64,000 nucleotides of DNA from Sinotaia quadrata (taxonomy: Eukaryota > Mollusca > Gastropoda > Architaenioglossa > Viviparidae): positions 109,731,635 to 109,795,634 of the forward strand of contig CM054180.1 in assembly GCA_028829895.1 (NCBI GenBank). Direction: 5' to 3'. A program made the translations under genes and the position numbers. The notes under the pieces were generated by a model that ran no database searches, was not told where the DNA came from, and saw only the letters and a list, made by a program, of their open reading frames with translations. This document shows positions 12,601 through 25,170 of the stretch, in pieces. Position 1 is the first letter of the stretch. Each line of letters begins with the position of its first letter.

Positions 12601-14924
12601 CTCTTTATTTCTGTGCACTTTTCTTTCTCTATAAAGAAAATAATATATATTTGCGTTGTGTGTGTGCGTGCGTGAGTGCGTGTGTGTTTGTGCATTTATG
12701 TTTTTATATTTGTACATTTTTTGTAAATTCACGTGCTACTTGTAATCATGAACTAATCATTAGTTTAAATTGATCTTTATATATTTATACAAACTCTTCA
12801 TATTTGCGTACAAATGCTTATTTTTCATTTTTTTCATATTTTTTTTTTTGCGACCTGCATTATCTGCACACTTTTTGTGCAGATAATGCAGGTGCAGGCT
12901 TTATCTATTTGCTAGAATGTATGCACTCTGAACCAAACAGTTAAAAACTAGCTTCTTCACACACTTCAGGGGCGACTATGGGATGTGATTCTGAGAAAGT
13001 AAACACAATCACAACAACAATACATTATATACTGGGTGAATATTAGCTTCGTTATAAAGAAGTACACCTGTTTTAATTAAACGATAGCGGAGTTGAGGTA
13101 AGGAGGTTCCTTTCCGTTCTCATTTCTACCAAAGAGACTTAAGTAGTGAAGTTCAATGCCTGTTGTTGGGGTTGGGAGGTTCCTTTTCGCTCTCATTTCT
13201 ACCAATGAGACTTAAGCAGTGAAGTTCAATGCCTGTTGCAGATGTATTTCCATTCAGGATTCACAGAATACATTTTGTTTGAGGACCTGTGCACATCCAC
13301 AAAGGGAAGTAAGTAGTAACAATACTCTTGAATTCTGTCATTATCTACAGTAAAAGAAAAAAATAATGAAAATGATTGGAAAACTGTGTGGGGAGAGTCA
13401 CAATTTTGGCTAGGGGGTGGGGTGGGAATTAAGCTATATCAAATGCACATGACTACATGTTTCTTATGCCGAGTTCACATTTCAATTATTTATTGATTAA
13501 AGGTAATGGAGTCTTGTTTCTTCCTTTTCACATTCAATTCAATGACGTCAAGGCGACTCATTTTGCCTATTTAACCCGCAGATCACCAGACACAGCAATC
13601 TTGTGCCTCTAATAGTTACAAACACTCACTGAACTAAAAAAAAAAAACAAAAAAAAAATGATCTGGCCCAACTAAAATGCAATTATACCTTACAACATTA
13701 GCTAAGATAACACTACACCAAGCTTGATCATACAGTAGATAGATAACTTACGTTTGACACAATCAGTAAAACGTAAGACAGTTTAATGCAAACTCTTATA
13801 AACAAACAGATACAGTCTCGCACTTATAATTACTGCAGTAATGCATAAACAGATAATAACAAAGGATATTCCCAATTCCCATTGCTCACAAGCAAAAACA
13901 ACAACAATCGTATTATACACAGCGTTTATGGTGACAAATCATCACATACTGGTAGCAAGGTGAAGACATATACTTCTAAAATCGTTATTAAAATATCCTA
14001 ATGGATATATGAATTTACAAAAGAATTGACTTGTGCATATGTTACTGTTTAATAATAACAATGCAAGATAACAATAAAACACTCTTATAAAAAGCTGTAA
14101 GCTAGATGTTCTCGCCACACTTAAAGATAATTTTAGCTTTGAGGCAAACTTGTCTGACCTTACGTTTCTTCTCTAAATAATAAAAAAAGAATAAAATTAT
14201 GTAATTTACATCTTATTTGGAATAAAGTTCTTGGGGGGGGGGGGTGATTTATAAATTACTAGTACGTATTTTAAATAAACAAACTCTCATTTCTTTCTCA
14301 ACACAGATAAGTCCTTCGATTTTATTTTTGCACTGAATTTTCACAATGGGCTTATTTGTGGTTTTTACAAGTGACCTTTTCATAACGATATCTGTATTAA
14401 CATGCCAATGATTGTATTTTAATTTAAATACAAATTTTAATTAATAACCACTCTGAAGTTTAGAGGTAATGCAATGAGATTTATTTCAGTAGTTGGAAAA
14501 CAAATCATATATTAGTTTTTATTTAGCGCTGTTGACTTTTAACCTGTCACGTGACACATGCAGGCTTTGCCGGTGCGTGTATCGTCGTGTTCCTGTTGGC
14601 GGTTTTGTACGAGTTCTTGAAACAGTTCCGCGAGAATCTTCTACGAGATCATAACGTCAAAATAACGACCGTGGTAAAAAACGATTCCTTGGATGCAAGA
14701 AGTCAAGCAGCCAGTGTCACGTGAGTGGTAGTCTTTGAGACCCCTCTTCATGTGTCAAGCCATCGTAACGTTTTTTGTGGACATCCCCCCCCTTCCCTCT
14801 CCCTCGGCGCCCCACCCCCAGCTTGAACCTCTTAGTCGCTACCCAAATATAATACTACAAGTAATAATTGAATACTCTAGCATGTAATAAAATAAGATTT
14901 GCATTCAATATTTCAAAGTGGAAC

Positions 14925-14970
<46 letters not shown>

Positions 14971-17900
14971 ACACACAGACAGACAGACACACAGATTGTT
15001 AGATGCCAGTTGAAGGAAATGTGAAGTCTGTATTCTTATCCTCTCATAGAGTACGAAATATGGCTACGAACATTTTCATTTACTACCACCTGGTCATATA
15101 CTTCCACCTGGATACCTTCCACCACCTGGTCACCGTCCATCACCTTATCATATACTCCCACCCGGTCAACTTCCATCACCTTATTACACATTCCCACCTG
15201 ATCACCTTCTATCACCTTATCACATACTTCCACCTGATCACCTTCCATCATCTTATCACATACTTCCACCTGGTTATATACTTCCACCACCTGGTCACCT
15301 TCCACTACCTGATCACATATTCCCACCTGGTTACCTTCCACCAGCTGATCACTTGCTTCCACCTGGCCACCTTCCATTACCCGATCACATACTTCCATAT
15401 GGCCACCTGATCACATACACCCACAGGGCCACCTTCCACCACTTTGTCACATACTCCTATCTGGTCACTTACCATGCTTCAAAACTTAATGCACACCCAT
15501 TTTATACATGGATATTGGTTTCTAGGTTTAAGATAATTCAATTAATTATGTTAATCCTTGTTAATGATAACTCCACAAACCTTGTACATTTGGTGCCTAG
15601 TGGTGTTAGGGTGAGTTATCATACAACCCTACTGCTGCAATTTGACAACTAGGTGGGTGTCAAGTCTTGATGACTAACAAGCTTTAGCTTATGTTGCATC
15701 GTGCACGACACGTATGGACACACTTCCCGGATAAGTATGTCTTTGACTTCATGCATCAGTCTGATAGTACCGCTAGTAACAATCTGCCGTCCACCAGACG
15801 TGTCGAGTTGAGAGGGTACAATGAATCAGTGTTCATGTTGAATTCGATGCTTACATTTCTTCATGTTCGCGAGAGCACTTTGGCATTTACTTTCAACACA
15901 AAACTGACTTCTGGGATAGGAGTGGGGATGTCAATAAATATTCCAACAACGGTCGGTGCGCATACTTTTCATTTTTCATTGGTTACCTGTTTGTATCCAA
16001 ACTTAGATATGCTTAAAGCTTGTTACCTGTTTGTATCCAAACTTAGACACGCTTAAAGCTTGTTTGCTGTTTGTCTGATTGGAGTTTCATGACCATGTTC
16101 AAATGTCGGTGATTCACAGACGAGATGTTGGCGCCAAAAATACAGTTTTGTTCTGGAAGGATCAAGAAATAGAATGGTAGTAGGTAGGTTGTTAATGCGT
16201 AGTTGGTGCTTGGTAGATTTTCTATGTGCAGTTTTGCCGAACAGTCTCTCTCCTACCCGAGGTTTAACTAAAAAAATCTTTTGGCGTGTCAGGCCAGCTG
16301 CAAATAGGACCTAATTTATCGTCCATTCCGGAGGAGGACAGGAAAACCAGGTGGTCTTTGACGAAATCATTCTTTCTGAAGTCCAAACCAGAGGTGAAGA
16401 CAAACAATGAGTCAGAATTGTTAGCTTATTTAATTATTGCATGTAAACTAAAAGGAGATACAGCAAGGCCGACAGTTAGGAAGGGAGTGAACACGAATTC
16501 CAAGTTTGCGCAATCCCAGCTCTGTGTAATCATGATTCTGTGCAATTACTCGACATTGAACATTCAGTCCCAACACTGATCACGCAATTCCAGCTCTGTA
16601 TAATCCCCGCTCTGTGCAATATTGACTGTGCAATCATTACTCTAATCAATCATGATTGTGCAATTATAATTCTGTGCAATCATCTTGACACTGAACAAGT
16701 AATCTTGCAATCCCAGCAGAACCGACGCGGAATAAATGGAGATACTATATACACATTCCATACAATAAAGAAGTGTAGAATGAATAATACAGTCCAGACA
16801 GTGAATCGTAGTCCAAATAGTATATTCTTCAAGACACTGAACACAGTCCAGACACGACAGTGCTTAAGATATCGATATTTGCATAATGTATTATACATGA
16901 CACGGTACACTGTTCACATATTAAATTACTCAAATCACTGAATACGACAGTCCTCACTTAAGGCACTTAACACTGCAGTCCTCGCACAGAATTACTGAAA
17001 TTACTGAACACAGCCCACACGCTATACTATCTATGGCACTCAATACGTCTACATACTGAATTATTCAAGTTACTGAACACACACTCCACATAGAGAATTA
17101 CTTAATTAAGACTCTGAGCACACACACTATACTACTCAAAGCATTTAACACAATCTGGAAAGTTTAAGTCTACTGCTGAATGATAATGGCGATGACTTAA
17201 TCCAAGCTGAAGAATAGCACATCATGTCACTAGTAATTGTAAGCAGTGTTTCTAACAATGAAATCACTTACTTTTCTTAAGAGATGCTTTTCCTTTAGGA
17301 AACAAGCAAATAAATTCCACAATGAATGAGACACTGCAACAAACATGCTCGACTTTATTAAATAAATTTTAAAATATAACAACTTGATGACAATATTACA
17401 ACAAAGCAAGGAACTTATACATGTAATAAGATTCTTACTTCTGTTCACTAGGAGGGACTAACTAAAAAACTACTGGAATGATTTTGATAAGACTTTTATA
17501 GTTGTATGCCCTACTCTCTAGAATACAGTTAAACTATATAATACCAAGCTATCCCATTAGGGAGCTCGCCAGTAGCCCTAAAAATAAGAAATTAAAAAGC
17601 ACATGCAGGCAGGTCCATGGCTGAAACATAGCGCAGCATGACAGACTATAAATTGTTCTGAACTCCTTGCACACAGATGCTCTGTGGATTCACTCTGACC
17701 TCCATGCATTGTGGATGCTTTGTAGATACACTCGGATTGCATTTATCAGTCTGAGTATTAGAATTTAGGCTTAGTAAATATTGCATTTTTGTAAGTTACA
17801 CTATGCTGCCCAGTTAACTCTTATTTTTGCAATGGCTCCCTGAAAGAGATCAAACCTTACTTCAGTCTTGAATTTAAGAGAATGTGATTTATGCAGCACA

Positions 17901-20900
17901 TGGAAAACCAAAACGTTCTATAAAATCATTTTAATTTAACTAAAATAGTCTGAAAACCCAACATTTACATGAGCAAAGCCACATGCTTATCTAGTTAACA
18001 GAAATTGTAAAATATTCTGAACTTTTTAAAATATTGTTTAAATTTAAAAGCATTTAAAATAGTTAATGATTTGTTGATGAATTTTAAAATTTTAAATTAA
18101 AAAAAAATGGAAAAGTAGTTAGCATACAATTATAATAGATTATCTTCATTTCCCAGAATGTAGTCTGCTTAGTAGTTTTCTGACTACTGAGTTATAATGG
18201 TGGCTATCTAAACATTTTTCCTTATCTGAAGACATTAATTTTTGACAAGACAAAAACACAAAAACCTGTTGCATGTGTTTATATATTTAATGTACTCATT
18301 AAAATTGCAGCCCTCCATTTCTAGACCCAGCTTATTCCCCCTCCCCCCATCAAGCTGTTTCTTAAAGAGTTTTAAACATTAAAATGCATGAAAAATTAAA
18401 TAAAACAAAACAAAGCATGACACAGATACCACGATAACTAACACAATCTCTGTTTTAATAATACTATAGGTTATTTATTAAGTAAATGAACCATAATAAC
18501 TGAACTTGTCTGATCGGTGTATTATTAATATTACACTAATTATATCCAAGAACTGCACAGTTTAACTTGCATGATCCGTGTTTTTGTTAATACTGTAGTT
18601 ATATCCATGAACATTTCAAATCCCTACCTCCTCAAAATGTCTATAAAAATTGATAATAACTCACAATTTTATAATGTAACCTCGTTATGTGCATGACATA
18701 GTCATACCCGGGTTACGATCTTGACATCATTTATATCACTCATTGGACTGTGAGGAAGCCGTGCTGAGTATATGGTAAAAACGTAGAGCTGACTTACATA
18801 AAATATCAGTTTGCACAATGTACAGAGCAACGATTACTTTAAATGATCTTTATTAACTACGACACTGATACATATTATAAAGCACTATACCGTAAATAGT
18901 CAAACTACCAATACATATAAAGGACTGATTTATTCAGTTTAGGACATGTGTTCGGCATGTTTTGCACATCTTTGGACCTACAAATATCTATTTTTTGGGC
19001 TGTGTGCATGTTAATAAATAAACTGAAATGTGTCACTTTTGTAAAAATCGGAAAATACTACTCTTCAGCGTTTCAGTCGATAAGCATACAGCACACGAGA
19101 GGACGCCATTGCTTATCTCCTCAAGGGGAGATCAGTCAACATTCAGCGGGCAGATGACAAACGGCGATTCGTCAATTCCTGTTCCCAGCTACAAGAAATC
19201 GCGATGTCACAAGCCGCGAGCAAGCACAAGGCAAGGCATATTTTTTGCCGAGGGGGAGATGATCGAATTAATCTCCCTTTGGATGCATGTTGCATGCTGA
19301 CTGAGATGATCTTAGTTTTGTTACAAAATAATTCTAAAAAATAATATATATTCGACTCACTAAATTAAAGTTTTGTTATCTAAATTTATCATATGCATTC
19401 AAGACTTTTTAATCTTTCAAGAATTAATTTTAAGTCATTGTTTTTGCTGAATAGCAACATCTCTCGGTTTAATAAGGATTGCCAGACTAAACTCAATTGC
19501 CGCCATGAGTGCACCCCTAGTCCTCGTCAAAAAAATGAATTTAATTTGAATAATGTCGGTAAAGTAATTTTGATCTCAAAGGTACCGAATACAAGAAAGT
19601 GTTTGGGGGCAAATATTTCATAAACCTGCTTGTTTCAGGAATCTTTGTTAGCTATACGGTATGTGATACTTCATGACTTTTACAATTACGGGAGTGTTAG
19701 TAACTCTAACACGAGGTCATCTTAACGTTGACCTTGTCAATAAGTAGATTGTGGGTGGTATGATTTCATCGATTTTTTAAAATTATCCCTCAGCTTTTGG
19801 TGATTGTACTATTTTATTTAATTCCTCATCCACCCAACCTGTGTAACAAACAACACAACGGTCTATGTGTGTACAGAAAAAAATTCACGCACACCATGAT
19901 AAGATTGAAGTTTCAAAATACTGCTTGTAAAGCATTATATAGAACAAGTCTGTGGGGCTTTACGTGACCATCACTCAAATCACCTCGTTAATTAAGCTGG
20001 TTTTGATTTTTGAATTTTTATGTAAGCACTCAGTACACGACTGTCTTGGACAGAAGACCTCATGTTTAAAATAACAAAAGCGGGGAGGGGGTTGTCATAT
20101 CGAAGGACGAGGAAGGTGATAAAAAGATGTTATTTTTATCGCAACACTTAAGTTATTAGCACAAAGAACTTAGCAGAAACAATAACGAGGAAAAATAAGT
20201 TAATGAAAATGAAAAGATAACTCTAAATAAAAATATTTAGGTTATGGATTTACTTTCGTTTTTTTTTTTTAATTTACAGCTAACGTTAACCCTAGTTAAT
20301 CGTAACCTTTCTATAATACACACACCGTTTAAAAAAAAAAGTGCAAATCATGGCACCGACGAAAATAAATCTAATGAGTTTTTTTTTTTTAAAAATCAAA
20401 AATGAGCACGTGTACAAAGTTATATTATTAGTCATGATCGGAAGCTGATTTTATCTTAGAATGAAATTAGGGCAGTTAGAACAAAAAAACAAGTTTGTTG
20501 AGTCAGTGCACTGTTGCAATGTTTCTGATTTAAGTCATTGCTGAATGACACACTGCTGTCAAATGCCTGTCATGATGTGTCATCGGTCCGTTTTAAACAA
20601 CGTACTTGCCGTTTTGTCACTTGAAGCCCAGAATAAGATTTTATCTTCATTTGTGACACAGAGTTAGTATTGCAGTGAATATAGAGTTCGTGTAGTTGTG
20701 AATAGAGAGTTAGTGCGGTAGCAAGTATAGAGTTAACATAGTTGTGAAAACAGTGTAGTAGGATACAGAGTTTTTGTGCTAGTGGGTATGGAGTTAACAT
20801 AGCTGTGAAAACAGAGTGTAGTAGGATACAGAGTTTTGTGCTAGTGGGTATAGAGTTAATATAGCTGTAAAACAGAGTGTAGCAGGATAGATGACTGGTA

Positions 20901-23450
20901 TAAAGAATCAGTAAACACAAAAGTTAATGAAGATGGTTATGCAAATATAAACAACCCAAAGAGGATGAAGTAAATACCATACGAATGGTATTTACAGAAG
21001 ATACCATTTTCCCTTGTAGCTGACATATACAGTGTAATTATTGTGATAAATATTAGGTTTGTGGCAACAGCAAGGTAATACACAGCTCTTACAATAACAC
21101 TACTCCAAATCAATAAATGTTAGCATACACACATTCCAAAAGAATTTCCATCACTATAACTCATTTATAATACAAGACAATAATCATCTCAAGAATTCTA
21201 ATAATCAACTGTTTATCATTGTAGTCTCCAATAAATGATTTCACTTCACCATTCCTTTACAAATAAACAAAGTACATTACTTCCAGATTATAATTTAGTT
21301 CCACAACAGAAAACAAATATAATAAGATGAGTTCACAAAGTGCATAAAGAAAATGGTGCCTCACAACAAGTGCCCTCTACAAATTTCATCAAATATTTAC
21401 AATTAGAACTATCGCTAATGCTACAAAATAATCTTTGAAAAGAAATATACATTAGTGTTCATTGCACACAAGTAATCATCATAGAGAAATAACCATTCTC
21501 TAACATTCTAGTTAATATATTCATCCTTGTTAACATAAATATAAATTAATGTTCTGTGAATCACACTTAAATCCTCCTATTCTTGCATTCACAGATTGAC
21601 CTCTCTCCCTGGCTTGGTACAGCATGAATGAGATATCTTGGTGGTAAATGTACCTCCTGAAGTTTGTCCCCAATGTGCAAAACTCAAAAGCCAATATATG
21701 GTTATGGCTCATCTGGTCAACTTCATCTACCCCCCTACAAACCATACCTCCTCCTCTGTACTTCACTTATCAAGCCTAACAGGACCATAAGTAGCTTAAT
21801 GTAATCCTTTTAAGATCCTCATGCAAAGTGCAAATGGTTTGCTATAGTTGACTACAAATGTAGCTGAATACTATACCACACTGGCTGTTTAACAACAAAT
21901 AATATGCAACACATTATTAAAACAATTATAGAAAATGAAAGTGGAAGATAAAATTTAAAAAGCACGGACTGTAGTTTACCCTTACAGGATGTAAATTTTT
22001 ACAAACACGTCACATAGATACAACAAAATAAACATAAGCCACACAAAGATGTCCAAGCTTAGGAAAATCCACAAAAAGATGATTAACAAAACCCATATAA
22101 AGGTGACTTGATTATATTATCTTTGGGAATTGTTTGGAGCTGGTTTTCTTCTACCAATCAGTCCCTCTCTTGGGTTGGGTTTTGGGGTATGTGCCTTAGG
22201 TTCATTCCCAGCAACTGGCTAAGGTAAAGTAGAAAATTCTACGATATTGAAATGATGATATAAATATATAATTGCCTGGCCCTGGATAGGATACTATTAT
22301 TTACATAGAGTATAATTTTAGTACACTTCCCATCACTAGCAATCTATTTTGTGTTGGGGTGCATTGGACCATCAAAATAATTAACAGTGAGTGTATTAAT
22401 TGGTTTTGTTTAGTATTTATACTGGTTAAAGTTTTGATTGGTTAATTACCATTGCTGGCTTTTAGGGATTTTTAGTTTAAATTGGCTTGTACTGTGGGTG
22501 GCTTGTTATTAGGCTGTTTATTTAAGTACTCATCCAGTGTCGTTGTGGGGAGTTGAGGAGCCCTCTTATAACGGATCCCCATCAAACCACCACCCAGTGT
22601 GGGAAATATGTGCAGGCCTCCTCTTTCTTCCCCCCCCCCACCACCACACAAGACCACAACCCCAACTTAGACATTTTTTAGTGATGACTTGAAACTTAAA
22701 GCACTGCAAAGTACAGTAACCAATAGAAGAACATAACATTTTTCAGAGATAGCTTGGTTGACTTCAAACCCTTTGATGACCAAACCAGGAAGAGTTAATG
22801 ACATTATAGAGATGACTTGAAACTTAAAGTACTATGATGACCAAACCAGGAAGAGTTAAGACATTACAGAGATCACTTAAAACTTAAAGCACCATGATGA
22901 CCAAACCAAGAAGAGTTGACATTATAGAGATCACTTGAAACTTAAAGTACTAAAATGACCTATAGGAGAATGTAAGATATGAAAGAGATCATTTGGTAAA
23001 CTTAAAGAAATATGATGACCATTTTAGGAAGACTTAAAAGAGATCATTTGAAACTTCAAGCACTACAAAGTTTAATGACCAATAGAGGGACTTAAAAGCA
23101 CTAAAAGAATCACTTGGAAAACTTAAAGCACACCACTAAAAAGACTTAAAAAGAAACCACTTGGTACACTTGCAACACCAGACATGTAAACTTTGGCTTA
23201 ACGGTTACAGGAAACTTAATATGATTGTCTTGGATTCTGTTGTTGCAGGTCTCGAATGTTCTCAAGGATGCATCTGTTGCAAACACTTCTCCACGGCTTG
23301 CAGATTTTCATCAGCTATTGCCTCATGCTCATTTTCATGAGCTATAATGCCTACCTCTGTCTCTGTGTGGTGCTTGGAGCCATGGTGGGATATTTCCTCA
23401 TTGGCTGGAACAGAACTCACATTGTAGATTCCAATGAGCATTGCCATTGA
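9361..23450 (+). CDS. SLC31A1: CTR1-type high-affinity copper transporter (SLC31A family), 4 coding exons
   Basis: Joined exons 9361-9684, 13242-13308, 14564-14720 and 23249-23450 give 249 residues with matching phases (0, 1, 2) and GT-AG introns. CTR1 proteins form trimeric plasma-membrane channels that import Cu(I). Residues 1-108 are a Met-rich ectodomain (34 Met). MYFH at 109-112 opens the conserved pre-membrane segment. TM1 is about 131-153. A cytosolic loop of about 40 residues follows. TM2 carries the MxxxM copper filter, MLIFM at 209-213, and TM3 the GxxxG packing motif, GAMVG at 226-230. The chain ends in the HCH copper-binding tail (247-249). The usual FKEW-like stretch before TM1 is FEDLCTSTKG here, lacking Trp. 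A pyrimidine tract and AG at 9335 imply an upstream untranslated exon that I could not locate. Whether it corresponds to vertebrate CTR1 or CTR2 is not settled by sequence alone; the Met-rich ectodomain and HCH tail favour CTR1. Confidence 0.93.
10145..10560. repeat. AT-rich tandem array, about 30-36 bp units, with a longer duplicated block
   Basis: Units of the type AATATTAGTGCAATTAAACC plus TAGCTACTTA. A block of about 150 bp is itself duplicated (around 10180-10330 and 10330-10480). The same units reappear at 12310-12405, beyond a dispersed repeat, so the two arrays may be parts of one element. It lies in the first CTR1 coding intron. Confidence 0.85.
10915..12200. repeat. dispersed repeat family A, copy 2 (longest)
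   Basis: The first 330 bp match copy 1. The part around 11690-12140 matches copy 3 through shared blocks such as TCAGTCAGTTAACT and GTGATTAGAA. Edges are approximate. No protein is encoded. It lies in a CTR1 intron. Confidence 0.65.
12305..12405. repeat. outlying copies of the 10.1-10.6 kb array unit
   Basis: Three units of the type TTAGTGCAATTAAACCTAGC recur here, same orientation as the main array. Confidence 0.75.
12853..12893. other. perfect 17-bp stem hairpin, 7-nt loop
   Basis: ACCTGCATTATCTGCAC (12853-12869) and its exact reverse complement (12877-12893) flank ACTTTTT. It lies in a CTR1 intron. The arms are too short for a typical microRNA precursor. Confidence 0.8.
13107..13241. repeat. 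tandem duplication next to the CTR1 MYFH exon
   Basis: Two copies of about 67 bp: GGTTCCTTTCCGTTCTCATT to TTCAATGCCTGTTG, then the same again ending in TTGCAG at the exon. The first copy lacks the final CAG acceptor. Confidence 0.85.
13242..13308 (+). CDS. SLC31A1: CTR1 exon: MYFH pre-membrane segment
   Basis: A 67-nt exon encoding residues 109-130 (MYFHSGFTEYILF and following) plus one base, which joins the next exon to make Ser131. The acceptor is TTGCAG and the donor is A|GTAAGT. MYFH-type sequence directly before TM1 is diagnostic of CTR transporters. The exon lies just after a tandemly duplicated acceptor-side sequence. Confidence 0.9.
14564..14720 (+). CDS. SLC31A1: CTR1 exon: first transmembrane helix and cytosolic loop
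   Basis: A 157-nt exon with acceptor ATGCAG and donor AC|GTGAGT, entering in phase 1 and leaving in phase 2. It encodes the hydrophobic TM1 followed by the family-typical LYEFLKQFRE stretch and a polar loop. The AC left over joins the G of the last exon to make Thr183, so the exon joins 23249 directly. Confidence 0.92.
14922..14995. repeat. (AC)n microsatellite with AGAC tail
   Basis: AC repeats with a few interruptions, then short CAGA repeats, in a CTR1 intron. Confidence 0.95.
15060..15475. repeat. minisatellite with 18/36-bp units, open on both strands
   Basis: Units such as CACCTTCCACCACCTGGTCA alternate with ATACTTCCACCTGATCACCT. The period is a multiple of three, so plus-strand (HHLITYFHLV-like) and minus-strand (EGDQVEVCDKV-like) frames both stay open; neither looks like a gene. 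It lies in the CTR1 intron after the third coding exon. Confidence 0.85.
16490..17170. repeat. diffuse repeat of CAATCCCAGCTCTGTGTAATC-like and ACTGAACACAGTCC-like units
   Basis: Short irregular units recur (GTGCAATCA, CAGCTCTGT, ACTGAACAC, GAATTACT), as in a decayed minisatellite inside a CTR1 intron. The open frames here come from these units. Confidence 0.55.
20640..20900. repeat. tandem array, about 63-bp unit, 3-4 copies
   Basis: Copies of AACAGAGTGTAGTAGGATAC plus AGAGTTTTGTGCTAGTGGGT and TAGAGTTAACATAGCTGTG, in the last CTR1 intron. Confidence 0.8.
22690..23170. repeat. tandem array, about 60-65-bp unit
   Basis: Diverged copies of GAGATGACTTGAAACTTAAA with GATGACCAAACCAGGAAGAG, immediately upstream of the last CTR1 exon. 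Confidence 0.8.
23249..23450 (+). CDS. SLC31A1: CTR1 last exon: TM2, TM3 and HCH tail
   Basis: A 202-nt exon after acceptor TTGCAG, encoding residues 184-249 and TGA at 23448-23450. It includes HLLQT, the MLIFM filter in TM2, the GAMVG packing motif in TM3 and the C-terminal EHCH. The reading frame is unambiguous and matches the CTR family over its whole length. Confidence 0.95.
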
Positions 23451-24527
23451 GGACAATGACAATTGAAAAAATAGTCTGTCATACTTTACTCATATATATA
23501 TATATATATAAAACTGCATGCACCAACTTAAAAAGAATTTGTTAAAGTGTCCTTTTCAACGTACAAAATTAGTTGATATAATAATTAATATATTGAATAC
23601 TGGTAAACAGTATACTAACCATATGCAACAACAACATAAGTATGCTAGCAACAACAAAATATTAAGGCTTTAGTAAAAAATAATTTTAATATTAGATTTG
23701 TCACATTCACACGAAGGTTTATAACACAGTTATAATAATTTCTTATTGGGGTGGGGTGAAGGCTTTGCAAAAGTGCATCATTTCTTTATAGGCTTTACAA
23801 AACTTGTGTGCCATGCTCACATTAAAAAGTAAGTTAAATCCATTGATTCCAGTTTTCGCAGGTTGATGTGGTAAAGATGTAGGAAAATGTAAACTAGTAA
23901 TTTTGTCACTGTTCTGCTAAAGTGATCCATCACAATAGAAAGGCTGCAATATATTATAACAAGCTGTGGTGTAAGGGCACAACAACTCTTGTGTTCACAA
24001 CTTTTCCCTTACTGACCTTTGATATTGCTGCATTTGTAATTATGATGTGCTAAATACTCAAGGCAGGAGCATATGAATGATATTTAAACTGTCAAAAGTA
24101 TTAAGAAAGAGATTTATTATTTTTGTTAGTGTCGAGATGGCTGCATAAGACTACCAAATCTTCATTTCATCAACAGTATTTATTTTTAAATCTTTAAAAA
24201 TTGTCACAACGGTAGCTTGTTTACAGATTCAGTCAAAACAATTCCCTTATATATGCTAGCACTGTATTGTGTTTGTTTTATAGTTGTGGAACTATTGTAA
24301 AATCTCTCTCTGAGATATCTGTATATATTAAATGGCCTGATTAAAAGACTTTAAAAAATGAATAATAAAAAATATTGTTTATTGTCCAACAATTTTATAT
24401 TATTGAGTGCAATTATAATTACAATAATTATAATTTACAGTTTGCAGTAAAAATTTTACAATGCTCTTTGAACATTACTGCACATAAATATACTTGTATA
24501 TAGAAATATACTTCCATTCATGGAAGA

Positions 24528-24546
24528 AATAAATGAATAAAATAAA
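24528..24546 (+). promoter_or_regulatory. clustered AATAAA poly(A) signals, possible CTR1 3' end
   Basis: Three AATAAA hexamers (24528, 24536, 24541) lie about 1.1 kb after the CTR1 stop codon. They would give a 3' UTR of about 1.1 kb. Other AATAAA-like motifs exist in this AT-rich stretch, so the exact cleavage site is inferred. Confidence 0.4.
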
Positions 24547-24669
24547 TTGTATTTCTCAAAAGCACTTTTCTTTTGTTTTATATATTTATCTTTAAAATGT
24601 AAGAAATAAAATATAATCAAAATTCTTATGATAAGAATAAAACTTGTTTAGAAGAGAATTATTATTATT

Positions 24670-25170
24670 ATTCTTTTACTTACCAGATACATGTATATCC
24701 CTAACTCCAATCTTTCTTACATTCAAGTCTCAACTTACAATTTCCTGCAACAATATTTATTAGCCCGACATGCGCACACAGCATAATAAAAACAACCTAT
24801 TAGTTTTATGAACATGTTCACTAGAAACAATGTCAAGTGTTTAGCATACTACATAAAAGCATTATAGTTCATAATATGTAGAAATAATATTCTACTCACA
24901 TAATACATCTCTACATAAAATGCAAATATAACATATCAATAGCAAAATGCACAAAATATTATTAAGTTCATTCTCTCTCAATCAGTCAGTTAACTCGCCA
25001 TTAAGCTAATGGCAGCCCTCCATGACCAGATGTCTTGCCACTCCAAATTCAAGTGATTAGAAAATAGAATTCTTTATAGCAGGTAAATGTTTGATCTCAG
25101 CCCATTGACTAGTCTCGTTCTTGTAAATCTTAACCATTGAATAATAAAAACTACTCATCCACCGAAAACC
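24670..25170. repeat. dispersed repeat family A, copy 3 (partial)
   Basis: Matches the right part of copy 2: a CAACTTACAA...CCTGCAA block, then TCAGTCAGTTAACT, GTGATTAGAAAA and ACTCATCC in order. It lies between the two convergent genes. Confidence 0.65.

Larger units (their letters stand above)
17222..23248. other. long CTR1 intron, right part, no genes seen
   Basis: Apart from the two arrays listed separately, this stretch shows only AT-rich unique-looking DNA. At 19070-19290 is a less AT-rich island containing AAGGGGAGAT and AATCTCCCTTT motifs; no coding exon could be placed there. Confidence 0.5.

Noticed and set aside
12853..12893. Hairpin as a microRNA gene
   Set aside because: A 17-bp stem with a 7-nt loop is too short for a usual precursor.
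15003..15410. Overlapping long frames on both strands
   Set aside because: A tandem repeat with a period divisible by three explains both.
16302..16404. Open frame with CAG before and GTGAAG after, looking like an extra CTR1 exon (QLQIGPNLSSIPEEDRK and on)
   Set aside because: It enters in phase 1 and leaves in phase 0, whereas the preceding exon leaves in phase 2 and the last exon needs phase 2. Joining 14720 directly to 23249 keeps the frame and gives a normal CTR loop.
19028..19300. Ninety-codon frame in a CTR1 intron on a less AT-rich island
   Set aside because: No recognisable domain, no usable splice sites in phase, and a second overlapping frame is equally open.
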